From NCBI GenBank assembly GCA_902562275.1, contig CACESS010000003.1, positions 19,038-83,037 of the forward strand: a stretch of DNA of 64,000 bases, in the 5' to 3' direction. This DNA is from an uncultured Alphaproteobacteria bacterium (GTDB lineage: Bacteria > Pseudomonadota > Alphaproteobacteria > HIMB59 > GCA-002718135). Both the position numbers and the translations under genes were made by a program. The notes under the pieces were generated by a model. It had not been told where the DNA came from, made no database searches, and worked only from the letters and a program-made list of their open reading frames with translations. Below, in pieces: positions 38,662-49,700 of the stretch (position 1 is the first letter of the stretch; each line of letters begins with the position of its first letter).

Positions 38662-40087
38662 TATTTATAATATTTTTTTTATACCTGAAATTTTTTTAGC
38701 ATGCTCTTCGTTTGTTTGCTTACTTTTTGGCCTTTTTTTAAAAAAGAATGCATTTAGACAAACTTCCAATCTAGCAGTTTTCGTTTTATTATTAACCATT
38801 TTGCTTGTTTACTATGATAGAGAATCAAATTTTGCAAATTATAAAAGTTTATTTAGCCACTCTTCTTTTATAAATTTTTTTAAAATTTTAGCTTTATTAG
38901 GATCTATAGCTAGTGTCATCATTTCTAAAGATTATTTCTTAGGCATTAAGCTAAAAAATTTTGAAATTCCAATTTTATTTTTATTTTCAACACTTGGGAT
39001 GATGTTAATGATTGCTTCAAATAATCTCATGTCCATGTATCTAGCAATAGAACTACAAAGTTTATCTCTGTATGTTGCAGCAGCAATAAAAAGAGATTCA
39101 ATCTCATCAGCTGAGTCAGGAGTAAAATACTTTATTTTAGGAGCATTATCGTCTGGAATACTTTTGTATGGCTTCTCCTTAATTTATGGATTTACTGGTT
39201 CAATGAATTTTGATGATATAAGTTTCTATTTATCAAAATATGATAATTTAAATTTAGGTCTAATATTTGGGCTTGTATTTGTGATGGTAGGCTTGGCTTT
39301 TAAAGTTTCAGCCGTACCTTTCCACATGTGGACTCCCGATGTTTATGAAGGAGCTCCAAACTCAATTACAGGTTTTTTTGCTATTGTTCCTAAGATTGCT
39401 GCAGTAGCTTTAATTTATCGTTTTTGCTTAGTTCCATTTGAAAATTTTTACTTAGAATGGAGTCAAATAATTTTATTTTTATCAATAGCTTCAATGTTTC
39501 TTGGAGCTATAGCGGCTATAGCACAGTCAAATATTAAAAGATTATTAGCTTATAGTTCTATCGGACATATAGGCTATATTTTAATCGCTTTAGTTGCCGC
39601 AAATGATGATGGAATTAAAGCAGCATCAATTTATATGTTTTCATACATGATAATGAATGTTGCTATTTTTGCTATTTTACTTTCGTTAAAAGTTAAAAAT
39701 GAATATTTAATTAATATAAGTGATTTAAAAGGGTTAAGTAAAAGTAATCCAATCGTTAGTCTTTCTATTTCAATAATAATGCTATCTATGGCTGGCATCC
39801 CCCCATTTATAGGATTTTTTGGAAAGTTTTATATTTTCATTGCTGCAATTGAACAAGAATTATATGTACTTTCAGTTCTTGGTGTCCTAGCTAGTGTGAT
39901 TTCTGCTTTTTATTACTTAAGAATTATTAAGATAATGTATTTTGATGAAACTAAAAGTGAAGGAATAATTAATTTTCAAATTTCTTTTCAATCAAAAATT
40001 ATTTTATCCTTAAGTTTATTTTTAATTATTTGTTTTATATTTTACCCATCTTTATTGATTAATATATCAGCAAGTTTGACCATTTGA
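38651..40087 (+). CDS. nuoN: NADH-quinone oxidoreductase subunit N
   Basis: A 478-residue antiporter-like subunit and the last gene of the nuo set. LAIELQSLSLYVAAA, VPFHMWTPDVYEGAPNSITG and SNIKRLLAYSSIGHIGY are the NuoN landmarks. The gap to birA is only 3 nt, so the nuo transcript probably continues into the cofactor and RNA-decay genes. Confidence 0.97.
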   Translation: MLNNIYNIFFIPEIFLACSSFVCLLFGLFLKKNAFRQTSNLAVFVLLLTILLVYYDRESNFANYKSLFSHSSFINFFKILALLGSIASVIISKDYFLGIKLKNFEIPILFLFSTLGMMLMIASNNLMSMYLAIELQSLSLYVAAAIKRDSISSAESGVKYFILGALSSGILLYGFSLIYGFTGSMNFDDISFYLSKYDNLNLGLIFGLVFVMVGLAFKVSAVPFHMWTPDVYEGAPNSITGFFAIVPKIAAVALIYRFCLVPFENFYLEWSQIILFLSIASMFLGAIAAIAQSNIKRLLAYSSIGHIGYILIALVAANDDGIKAASIYMFSYMIMNVAIFAILLSLKVKNEYLINISDLKGLSKSNPIVSLSISIIMLSMAGIPPFIGFFGKFYIFIAAIEQELYVLSVLGVLASVISAFYYLRIIKIMYFDETKSEGIINFQISFQSKIILSLSLFLIICFIFYPSLLINISASLTI

Positions 40088-40090
40088 TAA

Positions 40091-40825
40091 ATGTCATTAG
40101 ATAAAATTAAAAATCTATTAGATAAAAACAATTTTGATTTTCATTTTATTGAATCTGTAGATTCTACAATGTCAGATGTTAAAAAACTTATTTATAATAG
40201 AAATATATGTTTGATGGCAAATGAACAAAAAAAAGGATTTGGAAGACGGGGAACAACTTGGGAAAGTCCAAAAAATAATGTCTATATTTCTATTTTATCT
40301 AAAAATATATTGCCAATAGAAAATCATTTTTTAAATAATGCTTTTATTACAAATATGATCTGTTCTGTGATTGAAAATATTTGTAATGTTAAGACTCAAA
40401 TTAAATGGCCAAATGATATTTTAATTAATAAAGAAAAAATTTCTGGAATAATTTCTGAAATATTTAGTATCAAAAATGATAAATATATAAATACTGGTTT
40501 TGGAGTTAATATAGTATCTTCTCCAAAAATTGAAAATTATCCAACAACTAATATTAATAAATACAATAAAGAAATTAACAATTTTTATTTTGTATATGAA
40601 ATTATGCAAGAGTATTTTAACAATTTTAAACAACAGCTAAATAATCACGAAAAAATTATGACGGAATATAAAAGTAGATTATTATATTTAGGAGGCAATA
40701 TTAATTTAAAAATCGATGAACAAAATATTAAGCAAGGAATATTTCATAATCTTAACCCAGATGGTTCAATCACTTTAAAAAATAATATTAAATTTGAAAA
40801 TATATATAATGCTAGAATAATTTAA
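40091..40825 (+). CDS. birA: biotin-protein ligase, catalytic domain only
   Basis: A 244-residue enzyme that attaches biotin to carboxylase carrier proteins. ESVDSTMSDVKK, KGFGRRGTTWESPKNNVYIS and IKWPNDILINKEKISGI are the ATP/biotin site sequences. There is no N-terminal helix-turn-helix, so it cannot act as a biotin-operon repressor as in E. coli. The place between nuoN and coaX is the normal alphaproteobacterial one. It shares one base with coaX. Confidence 0.93.
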   Translation: MSLDKIKNLLDKNNFDFHFIESVDSTMSDVKKLIYNRNICLMANEQKKGFGRRGTTWESPKNNVYISILSKNILPIENHFLNNAFITNMICSVIENICNVKTQIKWPNDILINKEKISGIISEIFSIKNDKYINTGFGVNIVSSPKIENYPTTNINKYNKEINNFYFVYEIMQEYFNNFKQQLNNHEKIMTEYKSRLLYLGGNINLKIDEQNIKQGIFHNLNPDGSITLKNNIKFENIYNARII

Positions 40826-41586
40826 TGATTGTCATAGATGCAGGTAATACTAATATAGTTATAGGTTTTTATACAAAAAATAAATTAATTAAAATTATTA
40901 GACTAAAAACAGAAAAAAAAATCAATATTACACAAAAAGAAATAAATAAATTTTTTAAATCTAACAAAAAGTTGATTAATAATCTTAAAGATAGATTTTG
41001 TATCTTGTCCTCTGTTGTACCTTCTTTAAATTTAATTTTTAAAAATATTTTTGAAAAAAATAAATTCAAATTTTATGTAATTAATGCAAAAAAAATATCA
41101 TTTAGAAATAGTATCAATTATAATTTAAATCAAATTGGAAGTGATCGAATAGCAAACTATGCCTATGTATATAGTAAGAAAATCAAAGACTGTATAATTC
41201 TCGACTTTGGTACAGCTACTACTTTTGATGTCATTAAAAATAATCAATATTTAGGTGGATTAATTTTTCCAGGTATAAATCTTTCAATGGAAACACTTTT
41301 AAAAAATGCTGAGTTAATAAAAACTTCAAAAATCTCAAAATCAAATAAAATTGTTAATAATAATACATCAGCTTCTATTCAATCAGGTTTCTATTTTGGT
41401 TATTTACATGCAGTTAATGGCATATTAAAGCAAATTATTAAAGAGAATAACTTTAAGCCTAAAGTCTATATTACGGGTGGTCTAGGTAAAATATTTAGGG
41501 ATAAAATTATTTATAAACCTATATATATGGAACATTTGACATTAGAAGGAATAAAAGAAATCGGTAACAAATATTTTTATGAGTAA
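40825..41586 (+). CDS. coaX: type III pantothenate kinase
   Basis: A 253-residue ASKHA-fold kinase for the first step of coenzyme A synthesis. The phosphate loop IDAGNTNIVIGFY is at the N-terminus, with GSDRIANYAYVYSKK, ILDFGTATTFDVI (catalytic Asp region) and VYITGGLGKIF following. It is unrelated in fold to E. coli CoaA. The stop overlaps rnj by 8 nt. Confidence 0.94.
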   Translation: MIVIDAGNTNIVIGFYTKNKLIKIIRLKTEKKINITQKEINKFFKSNKKLINNLKDRFCILSSVVPSLNLIFKNIFEKNKFKFYVINAKKISFRNSINYNLNQIGSDRIANYAYVYSKKIKDCIILDFGTATTFDVIKNNQYLGGLIFPGINLSMETLLKNAELIKTSKISKSNKIVNNNTSASIQSGFYFGYLHAVNGILKQIIKENNFKPKVYITGGLGKIFRDKIIYKPIYMEHLTLEGIKEIGNKYFYE

Positions 41587-43252
41587 TAATTTAAAACTAA
41601 ATGATTTTAATGAAGGATTACACTTTTTATCTCTTGGGGGTATTGGAGAAATAGGTGCAAATTGTTATCTTTACGGATGTGATGGAAAATGGATAATGAT
41701 AGACTTAGGGCTTTCATTTGCAGATGAAAAGTTTCCCGGTGTAGATTTATTAGTACCAAAAATAGATCATATTGAAAGTTTAGAAGATAATCTCGAGGCT
41801 ATTATTATCAGCCATGGTCATGAAGATCATGCAGGAGCTGTCGCGTTCTTAGCAAATAAAATTAAATGTCCTGTATATGCTAGTAAATTTGCAAAATTTC
41901 TTATCGAAAATAGGCTTAAAGAATTCAATAAAGTAGAAGGATTTACTTTAGAAGAGATAAATCTAGACAAGAAATTAATACTCAATAATTTTGATATAAG
42001 TTTTATTCCAACTACACACTCAATTCCTGAACCAACTGCAATAGTAATTAAAACAAAATATGGATCATTACTTCATACTGCTGATTGGAAAATAGATCAT
42101 TCACCTACTTTAGGAGACTCATTTTCAAAAGAAAAATTTGAAAAATTAGGAAATGATGGATTACTTGCCTTAATCGGTGACTCTACTAACGCAAATGTCC
42201 CTGGTAAATCAGAATCTGAAAGTGATGTTAGAGATGAACTGACAAGTATATTTTCAAGATTTTCAAATAGAATTGTTGTTACCTGTTTTTCTTCAAATAT
42301 TGCACGAATGAAAAATATTATTCAAGCAGCAAAAAAAAATAAAAGAAAGGTCGCTCTTGTTGGTAGGAGTATGAAAAAAAATATCGAAGTAGCAAGAAAA
42401 TGTGGTTATGTTTCAGATGATGAAATTTTTATTGGTGAAGATGAAGCCTCTTATATACCAAGAGAAAATTTAGTCATAATTTGTACTGGAAGTCAGGGTG
42501 AAAAAAGATCTGCGCTTTTCAGAATAGCTTATAATTCTCATCAACATTTACATTTAGAGCCTGAAGATGTAGTAATTTTTAGCTCTAGAGATATTCCTGG
42601 TAATGAAAAATCAATAAATAATTTAAAGAACTTACTTATTAGACAAAGAGTTGAGATAGTAACTGCTGATGATGATTTAGTACATGTTTCAGGTCATGGT
42701 TACGCAGATGAAATAAAACAAATGTATAATTGGACAAAACCTTACTTATCTATTCCTGTGCATGGTGAGCCTATGCATCTAGAGGCACATAAACAATTAT
42801 CTTATTCATCTCAAGTACCATTTACTAAAATTTTAGAAAATGGAAAATGTCTCAAAATCGCACCAGGTGAACCTAAAATTGTAGAAAAATTTGAAACTGG
42901 AAAGTTAATTGTTGAGGGTAAAAATCTTTACGACTCTGAATCTGCTTTTATTAAAGAAAGAAGGAAATATTCATTTGAGGGGCTAGTTTTAATTTCTTTA
43001 ATTATCAATGATGATGACTATTCAATTAATAAAAATATGTTACTTACTTTAAAAGGATTACCGGGAATAGATGAAGAAAATATTAAAAATGATTTTAAAA
43101 TACTTTTTATAGAAAACTATACAAAACTTAACAAAGATCAAAAATCATCAGATCTTATAGTATCTGACTTAGTTAAAAGTAGTTTTAGAAAGATTATAAA
43201 AAATTCAATTCAAAAAAAACCAGAAATTGAAGTTCATTTAATACGATCTTAA
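41579..43252 (+). CDS. rnj: ribonuclease J
   Basis: A 557-residue metallo-beta-lactamase/beta-CASP ribonuclease. The zinc motif SHGHEDHAGA is near residue 77, with the later HTADWKIDHSP, GDSTNA and SGHGY motifs. It probably acts in mRNA decay and rRNA maturation as a 5'-3' exonuclease and endonuclease. It lies in the conserved birA-coaX-rnj-DUF1467-proS order. Confidence 0.94.
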   Translation: MSNNLKLNDFNEGLHFLSLGGIGEIGANCYLYGCDGKWIMIDLGLSFADEKFPGVDLLVPKIDHIESLEDNLEAIIISHGHEDHAGAVAFLANKIKCPVYASKFAKFLIENRLKEFNKVEGFTLEEINLDKKLILNNFDISFIPTTHSIPEPTAIVIKTKYGSLLHTADWKIDHSPTLGDSFSKEKFEKLGNDGLLALIGDSTNANVPGKSESESDVRDELTSIFSRFSNRIVVTCFSSNIARMKNIIQAAKKNKRKVALVGRSMKKNIEVARKCGYVSDDEIFIGEDEASYIPRENLVIICTGSQGEKRSALFRIAYNSHQHLHLEPEDVVIFSSRDIPGNEKSINNLKNLLIRQRVEIVTADDDLVHVSGHGYADEIKQMYNWTKPYLSIPVHGEPMHLEAHKQLSYSSQVPFTKILENGKCLKIAPGEPKIVEKFETGKLIVEGKNLYDSESAFIKERRKYSFEGLVLISLIINDDDYSINKNMLLTLKGLPGIDEENIKNDFKILFIENYTKLNKDQKSSDLIVSDLVKSSFRKIIKNSIQKKPEIEVHLIRS

Positions 43253-43485
43253 TGGCACTATTTACTCATGTTCTAATTTTTATCCTTGTTTGGTGGATTT
43301 TATTTTTCATACTCCTACCGATTAAGATAAAAGTACCCCAAAAAGTAGAATCTGGACATGCAAAAAGTGCTCCAAGTAAGCCATATCTTCTAATAAAATT
43401 TATAGTAACTTCATTAATATCAGCTTTAATTTTATTTTTTTTGATTTTATTTGGATTTGATTTATCAAATATATTTAATAAATGA
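43252..43485 (+). CDS. DUF1467 family membrane protein
   Basis: A 77-residue protein with two predicted membrane helices (about 5-25 and 50-72) joined by a short basic loop containing KIKVPQKVESGHAKSAPSKP. The WWILFFILLPIKI end of helix 1 and the GHAxSAP loop are DUF1467 features. It is common between rnj and proS in Alphaproteobacteria; the function is unknown. It overlaps both neighbours by a few bases. Confidence 0.85.
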   Translation: MALFTHVLIFILVWWILFFILLPIKIKVPQKVESGHAKSAPSKPYLLIKFIVTSLISALILFFLILFGFDLSNIFNK

Positions 43486-44777
43486 AATATTCTAACTTTT
43501 TTCTTCCCACTATTAAAGATGCGCCATCAGATGCTGAAATAATTTCACATAAATTGATGATCAGAGCTGGCATGATTAAACAATCTAGTGCCGGTATTTA
43601 TTCGTGGTTACCTCTAGGTCTACTTGTATTAAAAAAAATTGAACAGATTGTTAGAGAGGAACAAAATAATGCAGGAGCAGTAGAACTGCTTATGCCTACG
43701 ATTCAATCTTCTGATTTATGGATTAAATCAGGAAGATACGATGATTATGGAAAAGAAATGTTAAGGATTACAGATAGAAGTGGAAGGGAAATGCTTTACG
43801 GCCCAACAAATGAAGAATTAATTACAGATATATTTCAAGCACATATAAATTCTTACAAAGATCTTCCAAAAAATCTTTATCATATTCAATGGAAATTCCG
43901 AGATGAAGTTAGGCCTAGGTTTGGAGTAATGCGAGGAAGAGAATTCTTAATGAAGGATAATTATTCATTTGATCTTGATGAAAACGAAGCAAAAAAATCT
44001 TATGACAATATGTTTAAAGCATACATAAAAACTTTTATTAGAATGGGTTTAACACCAATATCCTTAAGAGCGGAAACTGGACCAATTGGCGGTAACTTAA
44101 GTCATGAATTTCAAATACTAGCTAAGACTGGTGAAAGTACACTTTATTATGATAAAAAATTAGAAACACTAAACCCTGAAACTATAGACCCAAATGAGTT
44201 GCAGTCATTTTATGCTGCAGTTGATGATCAACATGATGAAAAAAATTGCCCAATTTCAAATGAAGATTTAAAAATTTCTAAGGGCATTGAAGTGGGTCAT
44301 ATATTTTATTTTGGAACAAAATATTCTGAGAAATTAAACGCATTTGTTCAAGATAAAAGTGGGAAAAATGTTCCAGTACACATGGGATCATATGGCATTG
44401 GTGTTTCAAGACTTGTGGGTGCAATTATAGAAGCTTATCATGATGAAAAAGGAATTAGGTGGCCTTTAGAAGTTGCTCCATTTAAGGTTTCCATAGTTAA
44501 TTTAATGCCGGAAGATCAAGATTGTGCCATAAAATCATTAGAATATTATGAAAATTTTATGAAAAATAATATTGAAGTCATTTTAGATGATAGAATCTGT
44601 AGTGTAGGAAAAAAATTATCAGATAATGAGTTAATTGGTACACCATATCAAATTATTATTGGCAAAAGAGATTTAAAAGATAATTTAGTAGAAATAAAAA
44701 AACGCCAAAATAATGAAAGTGAAAAAATTTCATCCAGTAGTGTAATTGATTTTATTAATAATAAGTTAAAAAAATAG
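43482..44777 (+). CDS. proS: proline-tRNA ligase, short type
   Basis: A 431-residue class II aminoacyl-tRNA synthetase. ASAGIYSWLPLG-like sequence (SSAGIYSWLPLG), GPTNEELITDIF, KFRDEVRPRFGVMRGREFLM and GSYGIGVSRLVGA include motifs 2 and 3. The protein lacks the roughly 180-residue editing insertion of E. coli ProS, as is normal in Alphaproteobacteria. The start overlaps the DUF1467 gene by 4 nt. Confidence 0.95.
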   Translation: MKYSNFFLPTIKDAPSDAEIISHKLMIRAGMIKQSSAGIYSWLPLGLLVLKKIEQIVREEQNNAGAVELLMPTIQSSDLWIKSGRYDDYGKEMLRITDRSGREMLYGPTNEELITDIFQAHINSYKDLPKNLYHIQWKFRDEVRPRFGVMRGREFLMKDNYSFDLDENEAKKSYDNMFKAYIKTFIRMGLTPISLRAETGPIGGNLSHEFQILAKTGESTLYYDKKLETLNPETIDPNELQSFYAAVDDQHDEKNCPISNEDLKISKGIEVGHIFYFGTKYSEKLNAFVQDKSGKNVPVHMGSYGIGVSRLVGAIIEAYHDEKGIRWPLEVAPFKVSIVNLMPEDQDCAIKSLEYYENFMKNNIEVILDDRICSVGKKLSDNELIGTPYQIIIGKRDLKDNLVEIKKRQNNESEKISSSSVIDFINNKLKK

Positions 44778-46028
44778 ATGATTTCTAAATCAGAACGATT
44801 ACTGATTTTTAGGTTTTTATTTTCTAAGAAATCCGATGGCTATGTGTCTATTTTCGCTTGGTTTTCAATAACAGGTATTAGTTTAGGAGTAGCAGCAATT
44901 ATTATAGTTATGTCTGTTATGAATGGTTTTAGAATTGATCTAACTAACAGAATAATTGGACTTAATTCGCACCTTAATATTTATAGTTTTGATAATGAGA
45001 TAACAAATAAGCAAGCTGATGAACTTATATTGAATATTGATAATTCTTTTTTTTACCAACACTACAAATCTATAGAAACAAATGGATTAATTATAAAATC
45101 AAATAACTCAAAAGGTGTGATGATCAAAGGCTATGATGCATATGATAAAAATCATTATTTGTTTAATTCAATTAATATGGGTGCATTAATTCAAAATCCA
45201 AAAAGTGAAATATTAATTGGTGACTCCTTAGCGAACGAAATGAATTTAAGCGTGGGAGATAAGGTTAAAATTGCAATTCCAAAGACTGATAAAACAATAT
45301 TAGGAAATATTCCAAGATTTAAAACATTGGAGGTAGTAGGTATATTTGATCTAGGTTTATATGAATATGATTCAAATTTAATTTTTTTATCTTCAGAACT
45401 TGTTAGAAAATTGCTCTTATATGATGAAGATATATATAACAAAATTGAATTCTTTACATCATCTCCCAATGAAATTGAATTTTTTAAAAATAAAGTAGAA
45501 TTAGAAACATCTAATCTTTTATTAAATTTTTATTCAATATCTTGGAAGGATCAAAACAAAACTTTAATAAATGCACTTAAAGTGGAAAAGAATGTTATGT
45601 TTATTATCCTTTCTTTAATCATCTTAGTTGCATCATTAAATATTATTTCAGGTTTAATTATTTTTGTAAAAGAAAAAAATAAGGATATTGGCATTTTAAA
45701 AACTATTGGAATGAGTAATAAAAGTATTATAAAAATATTTTTTACTATTGGAATCTCAATTGGTTTGATTGGCTCATTAATAGGATTAATAATTGGAATA
45801 CTTTTCACAATAAATATTAAATCAATTCAAAGTTTTTTAGAATATTTACTTGGGACAAAGCTCTTTTCTGAAGAAGTCTATTATTTATCATCTTTACCTT
45901 CAAAGATTAGTATAAATGAGGTTGTTTACGTGCTTTGTGTGGCTATAATCATATCAATTTTGTCAACTATTTTTCCAGCTTTAAGTTCAGCCAGAATAGA
46001 TCCTATTAAGAGTTTAAGAAGTGAATAA
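44778..46028 (+). CDS. lolC: lipoprotein-releasing ABC transporter permease LolC/LolE
   Basis: A 416-residue inner-membrane permease with one N-terminal helix (near 22-45, ISLGVAAIIIVMSVMNGF), a large periplasmic domain, and three C-terminal helices of the FtsX/MacB type (DIGILKTIGMSNKSI is the coupling-helix region). With LolD it extracts lipoproteins from the inner membrane. One permease gene is present, so it probably forms a homodimer. It overlaps lolD by 8 nt. Confidence 0.92.
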   Translation: MISKSERLLIFRFLFSKKSDGYVSIFAWFSITGISLGVAAIIIVMSVMNGFRIDLTNRIIGLNSHLNIYSFDNEITNKQADELILNIDNSFFYQHYKSIETNGLIIKSNNSKGVMIKGYDAYDKNHYLFNSINMGALIQNPKSEILIGDSLANEMNLSVGDKVKIAIPKTDKTILGNIPRFKTLEVVGIFDLGLYEYDSNLIFLSSELVRKLLLYDEDIYNKIEFFTSSPNEIEFFKNKVELETSNLLLNFYSISWKDQNKTLINALKVEKNVMFIILSLIILVASLNIISGLIIFVKEKNKDIGILKTIGMSNKSIIKIFFTIGISIGLIGSLIGLIIGILFTINIKSIQSFLEYLLGTKLFSEEVYYLSSLPSKISINEVVYVLCVAIIISILSTIFPALSSARIDPIKSLRSE

Positions 46029-46710
46029 CAAATATTTATTAGAGATATCTAGTTTAGGTAAACATTATTCTAATGAAAATAATTTAAAAATTGAGATAAT
46101 TAAAAATCTGAATTTTAAATTAATGCAAAACACTAAAGTTGCAATTGTTGGACCTTCAGGTTCAGGCAAAACTACTTTTCTTAATATTATTGGTTTACTT
46201 GACTCAGAATATGATGGAAAAGTTTATTTTAAGAATAAAGATATTTCTTTATGCTCTAAAGATGAAACAAATAAAATTAGAGGATTATCAATTGGTTTTA
46301 TTCATCAATTTTTTCATCTGATTCCTGAACTCACAGTTATCGAGAATGTTGTGCTTCCATTATTAATAAATAAAAATGAAAAGAAAAGTTATGAAATATC
46401 TAAAAAACTACTTCTCGAATTTGGTTTAGATGAAAGGATTAATTATAAACCCTTAAAGTTATCAGGAGGAGAACAACAAAGAGTCGCTATTGCAAGATCA
46501 TTAGTTAACAATCCAGATATAATTTTAGCTGATGAGATGACTGGAAATCTTGATGAAGATACTGCTAACAACATTTTTAAATTTTTTATAAATTATATCG
46601 AACAAAATAAAAAAACTTTAGTATATGTTACTCATAACAAAACTTATTCTTTACTAGCTGATGAAATTTATTATTTTAAAAACAAGAATATACAATTAAA
46701 GAATGAATAA
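46021..46710 (+). CDS. lolD: lipoprotein-releasing ABC transporter ATP-binding protein LolD
   Basis: A 229-residue ABC ATPase of the MacB/LolD type, starting with GTG. Walker A is GPSGSGKTT near residue 42, the Q-loop is GFIHQFFHLIPELT, the signature is LSGGEQQRVAIARS near 146, and Walker B is IILADEMTGNLDE. It powers LolC, encoded upstream with an 8-nt overlap. The next gene, dnaE, also overlaps by 8 nt. Confidence 0.95.
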   Translation: MNNKYLLEISSLGKHYSNENNLKIEIIKNLNFKLMQNTKVAIVGPSGSGKTTFLNIIGLLDSEYDGKVYFKNKDISLCSKDETNKIRGLSIGFIHQFFHLIPELTVIENVVLPLLINKNEKKSYEISKKLLLEFGLDERINYKPLKLSGGEQQRVAIARSLVNNPDIILADEMTGNLDEDTANNIFKFFINYIEQNKKTLVYVTHNKTYSLLADEIYYFKNKNIQLKNE

Positions 46711-49700
46711 TACTTTTATTCATTTACGATCTTTATCTTCGTATTCTTTATCTGAAAGTACTCTAAAAATTACTAATTTAGTAGATCTTGCTAAAAAAAA
46801 TGAAATGCCTGCAATTGCCATTACAGATAATAACAATATGTTTGGAGTCTTTGAGTTTTCAAAAGAATGTGTAAAAAATAATATTCAACCTATAATTGGA
46901 ACTTCAATAAATTTATTAGATGTTGTTGTAAATAGTCAAATTTCCCAAGTTACATTTTTAGTCAAAAATGAAGTTGGGTATAGAAATCTATTAGAATTAA
47001 GCTCACTTTCTCATCTTAATGAAGGAAATAATGTTGGTATATACTTTTCGCAATTAGAGAAATTTTCTGAGGGTTTATTTTGTTATATAGGTGGTGAGTT
47101 TAATCCTTTACTTTTATTAAACAAAGAAAACAAAAAAAAAGATATCATTGAATTAATAGGTAATTTTAAAAAAGTTTTTAAGCAAAATTTTCTTTTTGAA
47201 ATTCAAAGAATTAATGACCAAAATATCGATTTTTTTGAAAAAGAATTTATTAATTTATCAAAAGAATTTGACATACCCCTTATTGGCTCAAATAATATTA
47301 AGTATGCTAATAAAGATGATTATTCAGCTCATGATGCATTACTATGTATTGCTCAAAAATCTACAATTAACAATTCTCAAAGAAATACTTCAAATGAAAA
47401 TATTTATTTTAAGTCAAATGAAGAAATGTATTTAAATTTTGAAGATATCCCTGAGATAATACAAAATAATTTAAATATTTCTCTATCTTGTAATTATTTT
47501 CCTGAATCAACAAAACCACAATTACCTGAATTTAAAAATGATTTAAATTTATCAGCAGAAAATTTTTTATTAAAATCGTCTGAACTGGGACTTGAAAAAA
47601 AAATAAAAGAAAAAAATATTAAGAATACACAAATTTATAGTGATAGATTGAAATATGAAAATGAAATAATAATTAGAATGGGTTTCGCAGGATACTTTTT
47701 AATAGTAGCAGATTTTGTTAATTGGGCTAAAGAGAAATTCATTCCTGTTGGTCCTGGAAGAGGATCAGGTGCCGGTAGTTTAGTAGCTTGGTGTTTAGGA
47801 ATTACTGATTTAGATCCATTAGAATATGATTTATTATTTGAAAGATTCTTAAATCCAGAAAGAGTGTCAATGCCAGATTTTGACATAGATTTTTGTCAAA
47901 CTAGAAGAGATGAAGTAATTGCATATGTAAATAATAAATATGGAAGTGAATGTGTTGCTCATATAATTACATTTGGTACTCTAGCATCAAGAGCTGCAGT
48001 AAGAGATATTGGAAGGGTCTTAGAAGTTCCATATGGAGAAGTAGATTCTTTTGCTAAACTAATACCTTTTAATCCATCAAATCCACTTACCTTAAGCGAG
48101 TCTATTAAATCTGAAAGAAGTTTACAAGAAAGGATAAGTAGTGATGAAAGAATTTCAAATATCATTGATGTAAGTCTAAAAATTGAAGGAACTCACAGAC
48201 ACGCTTCAACCCATGCTGCTGGAGTGGTAATTGGTCACGAAAAGTTATCTAAAGTAGTTCCTTTATACAAAGATCAAAATACTAATACTAATGCTACACA
48301 ATTTTCAATGAAGTATGTTGAAGAAGCAGGTTTAATAAAATTTGATTTTCTTGGCTTAACCACATTATCCATTATAGATGATTGCATAAAATTAATAGTT
48401 AAAGAAAATAAAAATTTTTTAATAAATAAAATACCTCTTAATGATACAAAAACCTATGATCAGTTAAGTAAGGGTGATACAGTGGGAATATTTCAATTAG
48501 AAAGTAATGGTATGGGTAGCGTCCTTCGCCAATTGCAACCTGATAGATTTGAAGAAATAATTGCTGTAGTAGCCTTATTTAGACCAGGGCCAATGGACAA
48601 TATACCATCTTTTTGTAATAGAAAACATGGACGAGAAGAAATCAAATACCTTCATTCTATGTTAGAAGATGTTTTAAAAGAAACTTATGGAATTATTGTT
48701 TATCAAGAACAAGTAATGCAGATTGCACAAGTTTTATCAAATTATTCTTTAGGTGAAGCAGATTTACTAAGAAGAGCAATGGGAAAAAAAATTCAAAAAG
48801 AAATGGATATGCAAAAATCAAGATTTATTGAAGGTGCTGTTCAAAATAATATTGATAAAAAAGAAGCTTCAAAAATATTTGATTTAGTTGATAAATTTGC
48901 AGGGTATGGTTTTAATAAAAGTCATGCTGCAGCATATGCTTTAATATCTTATCAAACTGCTTATTTAAAAGCAAATTTTCCACATGAATTTCTTACAGCA
49001 ACTCTAAACTATTCAATAGATAGAACAGACAAAATTATTTTACTTAAACAAGAAATAGAAAGATTAAATATTAATTTTTTAAAGCCAGATATAAATTTTT
49101 CTGATCCTTTGTTTTCAATTGAAACAAATGATACATTAAAATCAATAAGATTTGGTTTAGCGGCAATCAAAGGTGTTGGTTTAAAATCAATTTCTAGCAT
49201 GGTTGATGAAAGAAATAAAAACGGTAAATTTAAAAGTATCGTTGATTTTATGAATAGAGTTTCCAAGGAAGTAATAAACAAAAGACAGCTCGAAAAACTT
49301 ATTCAGGCTGGAGCTTTTGATAGTATTGAAGCTAACAGATCAAAATTATTCAATAATGTACCAAAATTTGTTGAACTTTTTGGAGGAGAAAAAAATATCA
49401 ATCAAGATATGCTTTTTGAAGAAGATGAGATTTCTTTTGAGGATACAAACCTGTTCAACCAAAATTATGAAAAATGGAATAATACAGAAATTTTATCTAA
49501 CGAATTAGAAGTTATTGGATTTTATTTTTCAGATCATCCCTTAAATCTTTATCCAAAAAAGTTTTTTGAATTAGAAAATATTAATCTTTTTAAAGACTAT
49601 TTAGAAAATAATAATACAAACTCAATTAAAGTTTGTGGTGCAATTTTAGATATTAAAGAAAGATCAAATAAAGATGGAAAAAAATATGCTTTCATCACTG